13,005 bases of DNA. Origin: Glomus cerebriforme (taxonomy: Eukaryota > Glomeromycota > Glomeromycetes > Glomerales > Glomeraceae). Each line of letters begins with the position of its first letter. The first letter of the stretch is position 1. The DNA lies in NCBI GenBank assembly GCA_003550305.1, contig QKYT01000250.1, positions 4,003 to 17,007 of the forward strand. The letters run 5' to 3'. Under the pieces are notes generated by a model. That model saw only the letters and a list, made by a program, of their open reading frames with translations, did not search any database and was not told where the DNA came from. The position numbers and the translations under genes were made by a program. This document shows, one piece after another, positions 1 through 6,991 of the stretch.

Positions 1-32
1 AAAAAAAAGATTTTGAGATAATTTTACATCAA

Positions 33-416
33 TTATTTATAATAAATACCAAATAAAATGTTTACCTTTTTTCTAGTAATTCCTAAATATTGAAGTGANN
101 NCCAAAGTGCTGCAATAGANGCTCTTTTNCNTGTTAAACATTCCATTTCATATACTAACTCATCTAAATACCAGTCCACCTTTTCTCTAACAAGATTTCT
201 AAGTATAGTCATATCTCTTCTGTTAAAAAGTTTTCTTCNGCCAGGAATACNTTTGAAAGGATTTATAACACAAGCCCAANGGTTATATCTCTTTTTTATC
301 TTATTTACAACGCCCTTACTCATATGTAATGTATTAGCAATATTCACAGTTGACAAACTATCAGTATAGAGATAAATAATACACCAGTATAAGTCTTCAC
401 TGAATTCTTTAAGCAT
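33..416 (-). CDS. Tc1/mariner-like transposase, N-terminal DNA-binding exon (partial)
   Basis: The frame opens at ATG 416-414 and encodes two helix-turn-helix-like segments: residues about 5-45 (SEDLYWCIIYLYTDSLSTV, then NIANTLHMSKGVVNKIKK) and about 68-117 (a block with LVREKVDWYLDELVYEME, then ALW-SLQYLGITRKK). This bipartite paired-like architecture is typical of Tc1/mariner transposases, where it binds the terminal inverted repeats. No DDE catalytic domain is present. The frame stops at 33-35, but a GTAAAC donor at 65-60 directly follows GITRKK in phase 0, so the true exon probably ends at 66 (117 codons) and continues beyond the window edge. Nine N bases (99-101, 120, 129, 131, 239, 251, 280) all fall in this frame, so several residues are unknown and intactness cannot be judged. 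Family assignment is confident; the status as an active or dead copy is open. Confidence 0.72.
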   Translation of the reverse strand: MLKEFSEDLYWCIIYLYTDSLSTVNIANTLHMSKGVVNKIKKRYNXWACVINPFKXIPGXRKLFNRRDMTILRNLVREKVDWYLDELVYEMECLTXKRXSIAALWXSLQYLGITRKKVNILFGIYYK

Positions 417-689
417 ATTTGAGGTTACCTATGATGAAAATAAATGTCTATTTATTATAAACTACATTTGTAATTGTTTGGAATTTATAAAATCTTTTGG
501 AATTAGTTAGGAATTGGTACCTACCAGTTTATATGCTACTAATGAAAAGACATGACGGAGATAATAAAATTATGAAGAAGGTGATACAACAGTGGCTTAG
601 AATTATGTTTATTAAATAATATTTACACTATATATGTGCACATGTTAGTTTTTTTTGTAATTCCAAAGTTGATATTTTTATTTAAATAG
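417..689. other. No gene seen; probable 5' flank of the Tc1-like element
   Basis: AT-rich sequence upstream of the minus-strand transposase start. I found no coding frame and no clear terminal inverted repeat; the matching end of the element would lie outside the window, so the TIR cannot be verified. Confidence 0.4.
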
Positions 690-1015
690 CAAATTTAGTG
701 CTGATCACACTAATTCGAAAACGGCGATAATTTGATGATATTCTTAGATTTTAATTATCATCATCAGATAATTGTCTAATTTAATTCGATGATATTTTTA
801 ACTTTAATTATTATTTTTGGGTGATTAATTAATCTTAATTTGATAATTTTTAACTTAAATTGATAGCTTTTTTTAACTATTAAACATTTTCATCAGATGA
901 TTGATTAATTTAATTTGATAATTTTTTTAATTTAATTCGATGATTTTTAATTTAATTTGATGATTTTTTTAGCTTTTCAGTTAATTATATCAGTTTTGAA
1001 CTTATGATTTAATAA
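690..1015. repeat. Degenerate GATGAT/AATTTGAT-rich repeat block
   Basis: Variants of TTAATTCGATGATTTTT and TTAATTTGATAATTTTT recur many times. A longer register is also visible: CATCAGATAATTGTCTAATT near 761 returns as CATCAGATGATTGATTAATT near 891, about 130 bp later. An inverted pair AATTATC/GATAATT flanks ATCATCA near 756-775. The block opens with a less AT-rich stretch (GTGCTGATCACACTAATTCG, then AAAACGGCG) near 701-726 that could be an element terminus, but no partner is seen. No coding potential. Confidence 0.5.
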
Positions 1016-1181
1016 TCATCAACTGAATAACATAATATTTTAACTTTTAAAAAAATATTTAAACCATGAAATTTTCTTTATTTTCTTTAAACATTTCTTT
1101 ACTTATTTTCAAATATTAAATATTTTTCTTTAACCATTACATTACATTTTTTTTTTCTTTATTTACTTCACTGATTTTATC
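1016..1181. other. AT-rich spacer with T-runs before the first pseudogene ATG
   Basis: Long T-rich runs and no frame. It directly precedes the ATG at 1182, so it would hold the 5' flank of that decayed gene. No promoter element is recognisable. Confidence 0.3.
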
Positions 1182-1717
1182 ATGCCATTAGGTAAAAAAT
1201 AAAAAACTGTGCCTGAACCTTAATTAGCTGAAATAGCGCAATTATGTAAAAGGGCCACTCAAAATAAGTTTTCGCTAATGTTATCCTGTAGTAAGTAATC
1301 AAAAGATTTGATATAATAATGTATATATATAATATTTAATATTTTTATTTTTCTATATTCTAAGCAGAATCAGCTGATGATGCAGAAAAGGATCAAGAAA
1401 ATCTGCATAGAAAATCAGTTGAACTAATTCTTAAGAATGAGGATGTTCTGAGAACTTCACATGTAAAATCATCCAAACAAATACCCATAGACTTAGAAAA
1501 TGATGCTCAGCATATTCCACGTAAAAAATTATTTGACCAATTATCCATGGAAGTTGAAAATATAGAAAAGAATTATCAGAATGTTTCACATGAAAAATCA
1601 GTCAACCTAACACCTATGGATTAGATAAAGCCATAATTCTCGTACCAAAGTGAAACATAATTGATGTGAATCTGTGATTACTAATGTGTTGATTTTGTCA
1701 TGAGAATAAAGTAAAAA
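1182..1717 (+). pseudogene. 5' block of a decayed multi-exon gene of unknown family
   Basis: From ATG 1182 the frame reads MPLGKK, stop (TAA 1200), KTVPEP, stop (TAA 1221), then LAEIAQLCKRATQNKFSLML and SC up to a perfect GTAAGT donor at 1291. The acceptor is a tandem TAAGCAG (AG at 1363-1364 or 1366-1367); both choices keep the frame. The next exon, 1365-1624, is open for 85 codons (start ESADDAEKDQENLHRKSVEL; end HEKSVNLTPMD) and stops at TAG 1622. After a one-base shift, coding-like sequence with stops (SHNSRTKVKHN, then CESVITNVLILS) leads into the frame at 1719, so this block is probably the N-terminal part of the same ancestral protein. The residues are hydrophilic and Glu/Lys-rich. I do not recognise the family. 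Exon structure is seen; linkage to the next block is inferred. Confidence 0.5.
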
Positions 1718-1718
1718 C

Positions 1719-2971
1719 ATGCCTAAGGCTTATCTTACCAAAGAAGAGTTCGATTATACGATGAAACTAATCGATGGAAAAATTGTCACATTGTACAAAC
1801 TATGCAGATTCATAAACGAGCAACAACAAGACAATACCAAATCACTTAAAAGGCTTGTGGTGCTTGATGAGCTTTCTGAAGGTTTTTGGAATGTAAGTTA
1901 TTCAGTTAACACATTTAGTAATTCTATTATGATCTTTACTAAAGACATTTACATTATTTTGTAACATATATACAAAGAGGTAATTAAGAAACTACTACCT
2001 ACTATTTTATTCTCTTTATCTAGAGAATTTCATAAAGAATTAGAAGCTTTTCTTTCTGAACATGCTGAGCATTTTATAAAAAATATAGGTAGAAATAGCT
2101 GGATTTCAATGTTTGAAGAAAAGTTATTGCATGAAGTAAGTTGAAATATTCTTTGAATATTTTCAAAAATCCTGACATGTATTTGATTTATTTTGTATTT
2201 TTAGGTTAAACAAAAATATCACAGTAAATGAAATGACATCGCAGCAAGCATTCACCATGTAATGTTTATCATTTTTAGTGAACAGTTAGAACACATCGAT
2301 AATAATGCATCTGCTGTTAGGATCGTCAATTGGAAGTCAAGCAAAAAAACTCAAGCCGCTTATACAGAGATTTTTTCTAATGATAAATTGCTTATGGACA
2401 TTGCAAATCTTGTTTTCAAAGAGTATAAAGGCAAAGATCTTCCAGCGATGCACTGTGCTTATACTCTATCCATTTGTAATATTTTGTTGAACCCTAAAAG
2501 TTCTGAAATAAAATGTAATGATAAATCAGTAGTAAAGCATGTAAATGCCTTTTTGGTAAGTATATTACAGTATTTCATATTTGTTTATATTTATATACAT
2601 TTAAATTATATGATTTTAAAATTTATTTACTAAACAGAATGCCTACAAAAATCACACTCCTATTATGCAAGAAATTATAGAACAAATAGCTGAAGAAGAA
2701 AAAGCCAAAGTTGTTGCTACACATAACAGAAAATGAAATGAACCATCATCACAACTGAAGGAAGCAAAGCAACAATAGATGACAACGATTATGATACTAT
2801 GGTAAGTTATTTGAAAATATTATTTATTAATAATACATTTGCTGAACTTTGAATTGACAAATATCACATAATATTTTAGATCGCTAATTTGGATAGGAAC
2901 TTTTTAAATTAAAAGAACTTAGAAAAGTTTTAATATTGAGTTTTAATACTGCTAAAAATATTTTATTATAA
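1719..2971 (+). pseudogene. Decayed five-exon gene, unknown conserved-looking protein
   Basis: Five exons are readable: 1719-1892 (MPKAYLTKEEFDYTMKLIDG... to VVLDELSEGFWN), 2024-2135 (EFHKELEAFLSEHAEHF... to MFEEKLLHE), 2205-2555 (VKQKYHSK, then NDIAASIHHVMF, to KHVNAFL), 2638-2801, and 2880-2971 (IANLD... then FKLKELRKVLILSFNTAK). All four donors are GTAAGT and acceptors are TAG or CAG. Damage: the exon 1/2 junction is out of phase by one base, TGA at 2229-2231, TGA after NRK and TAG after KQQ plus a frame change in exon 4, and a one-base shift in exon 5 (true end TAA 2969-2971). The Leu/Lys spacing of the last exon suggests a short coiled coil. No catalytic motif or membrane segment is seen. 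I cannot name the family; the regular introns and unbiased residue content argue for a former host-type gene, possibly multicopy. Confidence 0.68.
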
Positions 2972-3388
2972 AATGTATCATAAAATTTTCACAAAATAAA
3001 AAATATTTAGTTTTAAATACAATTTTATTAAAATGATAATAATAAACAGAAATATAGTAAAAATTTACAAATGAAGTTATTTCAAAGATTTGCTTTATAA
3101 AATTCTGTACAGATTTTTAATACTTAAATAATCTGTGCAGAAATCATAAATTTTTTTTTTTTGAAATTTGATGGTATGTCCAAAAATCTATATAGGATTA
3201 TCATATTGCAGACCTGTGCAGATCTGCAAACTAAAAAATTTGGTGATGTAGATAATTGGAAGCTATTTAAAAATAATAATTCAGGTTTTAAGTTCATGGT
3301 TAACCTTACTCTCTATTTACATAATTTTTTGTCTACAGATTTATGACTAAATAATAAAGAAAGAAACACATTCATATTTCTTACTTAC
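2972..3388. other. No gene supported; cluster of CTGTRCAGA palindromes
   Basis: AT-rich DNA. It holds TCTGTACAGA (3104-3113), TCTGTGCAGA (3132-3141) and the perfect 12-bp palindrome TGCAGATCTGCA (3217-3228). A 61-codon plus frame at 3161-3346 has no motif and I do not call it. Confidence 0.35.
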
Positions 3389-3522
3389 TTTAAGATTTTT
3401 ATATACTGCTAGTATCTATAACAAAATTCTTCACATCATCCATTCCAAATGAATTATCCTATAAATTCTTAATAAACTAACTATCTTTACTATTCAAATC
3501 TTCTATCATTATATATGACTTT
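3389..3522 (-). pseudogene. Possible exon relic, unknown protein
   Basis: On the minus strand a segment bounded by an acceptor-like CCTAG (AG at 3524-3523) and a GTAAGT donor (3388-3383) translates as coding-like sequence: KSYIMIEDLNSKDS, stop, FIKNL, stop, DNSFGMDDVKNFVIDTSSI, stop, KS. Residue composition (D, E, S, V, M) differs from the K/I/N/Y output of random AT-rich DNA. It is short and holds three stops. No family is recognised; it may be chance. Confidence 0.25.
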
Positions 3523-3602
3523 CTAGGAATTAATTGTTTAAAAGATAAAAAGCTACACTAGATGAAGCCATGCCTATTGATAGAGGTTAAAACTGAATGC
3601 AC

Positions 3603-3632
3603 CAAACCAGTTTTGAATCTAGTTCCAACCAG
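3603..3632. repeat. CAAACCAGTTTT...CTAGTT repeat, inverted copy of 6175-6207
   Basis: CAAACCAGTTTTGAATCTAG continuing TTCCAACCAG matches the reverse complement of 6175-6207 with a short gap and two substitutions. Related pieces (AAACTGGTT, ACTAGTTTG, ACTGGTTGAAA) recur to about 3930. An inverted pair AATTCAGAT (3643-3651) / ATCTGAATT (3702-3710) lies just downstream. This may be the end of an old non-autonomous element. Confidence 0.35.
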
Positions 3633-3759
3633 TTTTCTCATAATTCAGATCAACTGATTTCAGATTATACTAGTTTACGTTTAAACTGGGTACAACCAGA
3701 TATCTGAATTGAATATTTTTAAATATTTAAATAAATAATAAATTTTACTTCAAATTTTT

Positions 3760-4188
3760 AATTTAAATAAAATATGACCTGAAGATTGGTACTAACATTC
3801 AATCTTTATAAACTCATCAATGTTTCATACTAGTTTGAAGATCTATAGTGTTAAGAGGAGATTTAGGTAAACTGGTTAAAAGATATTCATATTAAGGAAA
3901 GATTTGGAGGGACTGGTTGAAAGGTTTTATTTTGGTACTAGCACTGGGGTATGGGAGAGAATCAGAGTATATTAACTATTTAAAAAGTGTTTTATTTCAA
4001 TCCCCACTCTGAGAACTCATATTACTGTACATAAGTATAACGTATGAAACTTTTCTAGGTTTTACTTAGAGGGTTTATTCATGAGCTATGAGTATTATTG
4101 TTACTGTATACCACCTATATGTATTGATATACAAATAAAGTTCTATGATTCATCACATTTTCAAAAAAAAAAAATTTAAATAAAATAT
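3760..4188 (+). mobile_element. Retroposed sequence with AATAAA, A-tail and 16-bp target duplication
   Basis: The exact 16-mer AATTTAAATAAAATAT occurs at 3760-3775 and again at 4173-4188. Between them lies about 400 bp that looks less AT-biased than its flanks, ends with an AATAAA signal at 4134-4139, and has twelve A at 4163-4174 abutting the second repeat copy. That arrangement (insert, poly(A) signal, A-tail, long target-site duplication) is the hallmark of LINE-mediated retroposition. No coding frame or tRNA-like A and B boxes are visible, so it could be a SINE of other origin, a 5'-truncated LINE 3' end, or a retroposed mRNA 3' UTR. Because the duplicated sequence is AT-only, some chance matching is possible, but the position of the second copy directly at the A-tail is persuasive. 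Confidence 0.6.
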
Positions 4189-4597
4189 AAAGTTTTATTT
4201 TTAATTTATATTATTTATTGTTAATTTTAATTATATTGTTATATATATAGAGCATTATTTTTAATTATATATATTATATTGGTTTAGTTTATTTTCTTAA
4301 TTAAATTAAATATATAAATAGTTAGTGGAATGGGAGGATGGAAAAATCAAGTATTTTATTTTCATATCATTAAATTCCATTAAATTATCCAATTGACAAC
4401 CATTAAATAATCTGACCAAAAACATTTATTTAAATATTAAGAAAATAAAGACACGAACTTTTATTAAACATATATAAAAAACTAAAAATTAAACCAAATT
4501 TGAATCTTTATTAAAAAATACTAATAAAACAAAATAAATTTTTATAAAAAAAAACTAAAAACTAAAAAAAATTAAATTTTTGCTAAAATTAAAAGTT
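4189..4597. other. AT-rich spacer, nothing recognised
   Basis: Very AT-rich, with one less biased island (AGTGGAATGGGAGGATGG near 4322-4340). No coding frame, repeat pair or RNA gene is seen. Confidence 0.4.
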
Positions 4598-5350
4598 AGT
4601 AACATTCCTTTTATTTTATTTTTTTTTATAGGAACTATCCTAAATACTTTAGAAGATAATTAGAGCTAGTGAGAAAATTTTTTTTATTTCTGGAATATTA
4701 GTAAACATTATTAACATTCCTTTTTTTTTTGTAGAAACCCACTAAAATGCTTAGAAATAGTCTTTGAAAGTTAATATAGGTGAGGTGTAGTCTTATGATA
4801 TTTTTATTTAATTCTGGAATTTTACAAATGTTCCTTTTTTATTTTTTTTTTTTGTAGGAACCTTCTGAAATACTTAGACATTCCTTAAAGATATTTGAAA
4901 AAGAAGAGTACATTATTTTATCAAAGCAATAATTTAATGGTTTCTTTTTTTAAAGTCAAAGCATATTCTCATAATTGATATAATGATTTAGTGAATGTTC
5001 TAGCAAAAAAAGAAATAGCCCTTGAACACGCAATAATAAAATTAACCTCTAGTACTAAACTTAAAAATTATTTCTACTAATATTTAAAGAAACTAATAGT
5101 TTACTTTTTTTTTATTTTTTTTTTTAGAACCTCAAATTGTTTGAAATATTAGGTTTTTGGAGGTAAAATTGGGAGAAGAGAATTAAATGTACTATTTTAC
5201 AGAAAAGAAATTAATCCTTTTCTATTTTTTTTATAGAAAACCTTTCTGAGATGACAAATTTCTTTGGGATAAATAAAAGGATGTGAATTTTTTTTTATTA
5301 ATGACTTAAAGAAAGAAATCTAATTTTTTCTTTTTATTTTTTTAGGAATA
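4598..5350 (+). repeat. Diverged tandem array; each unit ends in a 3'-splice-site-like T-tract + AG
   Basis: Units share a core of ACATTCC, a long T-run, (G/A)TAGGAACC or variant, then CTGAAATACTTAGA-like sequence. The AG positions are 4630-4631, 4733-4734, 4856-4857, 5126-5127, 5235-5236 and 5344-5345. Spacings are about 103, 123, 270 (two units), 109 and 109 bp. TCTGGAAT precedes the T-run in the units at about 4690 and 4814. The post-AG parts translate similarly (EPSEILRHSLK; KPTKMLRNSL; with decay ELS-IL), so the unit may derive from duplicated short exons or simply be a minisatellite. Copies are strongly diverged. Confidence 0.5.
4952..5080 (+). pseudogene. RNase H-like fragment of a retroelement
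   Basis: The frame reads KVKAYSHN, stop (TGA 4976), YNDLVNVLAKKEIALEHA and ends at TAA 5078. This resembles the C-terminal RNase H signature of LINE-type elements (H-S-x-N...N-x-x-[AV]-D-x-LAK). The usual catalytic Asp of the 'aD.LAK' motif is Asn here, and the conserved His region reads AYSHN. Only about 40 residues remain and nothing upstream matches. It lies within the tandem array, between its third unit and the one at 5127, so it may explain the double spacing. Function is inferred from one motif only. Confidence 0.4.
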
Positions 5351-5360
5351 CAGACTTTTA

Positions 5361-5588
5361 TAGTTATGATAGTTAGATTTAATCTGATTAATTTTTGTGA
5401 ATACTAATGTTAGCTTTGAGGTTTTTTTTGTTACTTATTTTTTTAAGAAATAATATTAATTACAGAAAATTGAATCGATCATGTAATAGCATATTAAAGA
5501 AATTTTTATGATTTGTAAAAATTGGCAACTTTATTAATAAATATTTTTAAAATATTTAGCAAATTGTAATAAACATATGGATTTTGTA
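5361..5588. other. AT-rich spacer, nothing recognised
   Basis: No frame or repeat supported between the tandem array and the MITE. Confidence 0.3.
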
Positions 5589-5716
5589 ATTTATCACCAT
5601 AATGATGCATCACCAATATCAGTGATTCATAATTCCGGCCAGAATTAAATGTTCTGCAATGAAATTACCTTTTTAAAAATCTTGTGTAATCCAAAATTTT
5701 AATTTTTGAGAGAAAT

Positions 5717-5772
5717 AAAATTACCTTATTTGAATTATGTAACATTACCTAAGATTCAAATAAGGTAATTTT
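5717..5772. repeat. Perfect 19-bp inverted repeat (hairpin) inside the MITE
   Basis: AAAATTACCTTATTTGAAT at 5717-5735 pairs perfectly with 5754-5772 around an 18-base loop. Perfect arms in an otherwise transition-riddled element suggest either recent origin or repair between arms. Confidence 0.8.
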
Positions 5773-5927
5773 GGCCAGTGTTATAAAATTTGGGCAAAAT
5801 TAAACATGTGATGAATAACATATGATAAATAGTATTTATCATGCCGAAAAAATTCTGTTCCTAGAATAAATAATAAAAATGGAAAACTATGGTGTGATAC
5901 AAGGGTGACAAATTATTATATAGTAAA

Positions 5928-5954
5928 ATCACGTGATATAATAGGTCACGTGAC
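5928..5954. promoter_or_regulatory. Two TCACGTGA palindromes (bHLH/E-box-like)
   Basis: ATCACGTGAT (5928-5937) and GTCACGTGAC (5945-5954) are perfect 10-bp palindromes centred 17 bp apart near the right end of the MITE. TCACGTGA is the core bound by fungal bHLH factors of the Cbf1/Pho4 type. A regulatory role here is inference; they could equally be transposase-binding or structural repeats. Confidence 0.4.
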
Positions 5955-5985
5955 AGGGTGGTGATGTATTGCCATGGCGATAAAT

Positions 5986-6174
5986 TACTTTTTTCTAAAT
6001 ATATTATAAATTAATAAATAATATAAAATTTTAGTCTAAAAAAAAATAACACAATATATATTAAAAAATACAGATTTTTCTTGATTAAAAATGCATATTT
6101 CTTTAAGTCACATTTATTTCCATATAACAATAACTGCAATCACACTTAGCTTAATTATATATATAACAATTTGA
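5986..6174. other. AT-rich spacer, nothing recognised
   Basis: No frame or structural signal seen between the MITE and the CTAGTTGCAACTAG repeat. Confidence 0.3.
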
Positions 6175-6207
6175 CTAGTTGCAACTAGATTTTATAAAAC
6201 TGGTTTG
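6175..6207. repeat. CTAGTTGCAACTAG palindrome repeat, inverted copy of 3603-3632
   Basis: CTAGTTGCAACTAG (6175-6188) is a perfect 14-bp palindrome, followed by ATTTTATAAAACTGGTTTG. Together they match 3603-3632 in inverted orientation. Further GGTTAAACCT-like motifs continue to about 6245. The two copies may be ends of one decayed element or independent copies of a small repeat. Confidence 0.35.
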
Positions 6208-6306
6208 AAATGGGTTAAACCTGATTCAAATTGGTTAAACCTAATTTTCAAAAATACAACTAGTTCTAATCTCTACCTATTAACCTTCAGCTATTATTTC
6301 TTTTAG

Positions 6307-6776
6307 ACATATGCCTTCTTATTGATTATTTTATTAAAAGTTTTGCTTCATATGAACTTTATGCTAAAACTAGGTGAATAAAGAGTATAAGTCAGATTAT
6401 TAATATAGAATATAAAGTTGGGACATTGTTATTAAAAAGATTTCAAAGGTTTTAAAATTAATTGAAAGATTATATAATAGTTCACTGTATGAAAATTTAG
6501 ATTTAAATTTAAACTTAGGTAATGATAATATATGATTATATAATAGATTAGTTAATTACTTTAATTCATTACAAGTATAGGATCGAGAGGTATTAAATAA
6601 AGTATAAGAACCTAATGCTAAAGGTTATTAGTAATAATAGCCATTTTTACAAATCTACATCTTGCATGACAAGTTATGCTTTTCTTTATAGAAGGTATAT
6701 TCATAATTTATTTTCAAATAATTATGTATTTCTTAGAATTTCTATAATTATAATAAACTTAATTAACTTATCTTAA
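6307..6776 (+). pseudogene. Decayed coding region, unknown family
   Basis: An acceptor-like TTTCTTTTAG ends at 6306. The following frame reads ICLLIDYFIKSFASYELYAK, then TR, stop (TGA 6375), IKSISQIINIEYKVGTLL. It shifts by one frame near 6430 to KISKVLKLIERLYNSSLYEN and LDLNLNLGNDNI, stop, LYNRLVNYFNSLQV, stop, DREVLNKV, stop, EPNAKGY. A second shift near 6630 gives NNSHFYKSTSCMTSYAFLYR and RYIHNLF, ending at TAA 6774. The residue make-up clearly exceeds what random AT-rich DNA gives, and the segments follow in order, so this was a real gene. I see no diagnostic motif. It lies directly upstream of the polymerase/integrase relic on the same strand and could belong to the same element, but that is a guess. 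Confidence 0.5.
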
Positions 6777-6991
6777 AAAAAAATACAATATATTAGTGAT
6801 TTTATTTTCAAATAAAATAATTAATAAAAAAAATTAAGCAATATTATTCAATAATTTAAAAAATAAGTAAAACTTAGCATATCAACAGATTTAATTTATT
6901 GGTGCAGATCACATGTTATTACTAAGTCATCCTAATTAAAATTAAAATTTTATAAGAGAAATAATAGAAAAATAAAAATAAAAGTAATAAA
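6777..6991. other. AT-rich spacer between two coding relics
   Basis: No frame is supported. If the polymerase relic was once longer, its upstream part has been lost or eroded here. Confidence 0.3.

Larger units (their letters stand above)
5589..5985. mobile_element. 397-bp MITE with TA target duplication
   Basis: The left end ATTTATCACCAT (from 5589) and the reverse complement of the right end, ATTTATCGCCAT (from 5985), align over 27 bp with six mismatches, all transitions; both arms continue to CATCACCA. TA lies immediately outside each end (5587-5588 and 5986-5987), the Tc1/mariner-type target duplication. There is no transposase frame, so it is non-autonomous. Inside are a 19-bp perfect hairpin and two E-box-like palindromes listed separately. 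Compared with its surroundings it has more G+C. Confidence 0.72.

Noticed and set aside
1200..2231. RIP-style C-to-T origin of stops in the multi-exon pseudogene
   Set aside because: Every stop codon is one C-to-T step from a Gln or Arg codon, so stops alone prove nothing without a consensus for comparison.
2305..2490. Overlapping plus-strand frame
   Set aside because: Lies in another frame within exon 3 of the multi-exon pseudogene, whose frame has better composition and splice borders.
3161..3346. 61-codon plus-strand open frame
   Set aside because: No motif, no splice signals and composition close to AT-rich background.
3776..4172. tRNA-derived SINE head
   Set aside because: No convincing A box or B box (GGTTCGA-like) was found in the insert.
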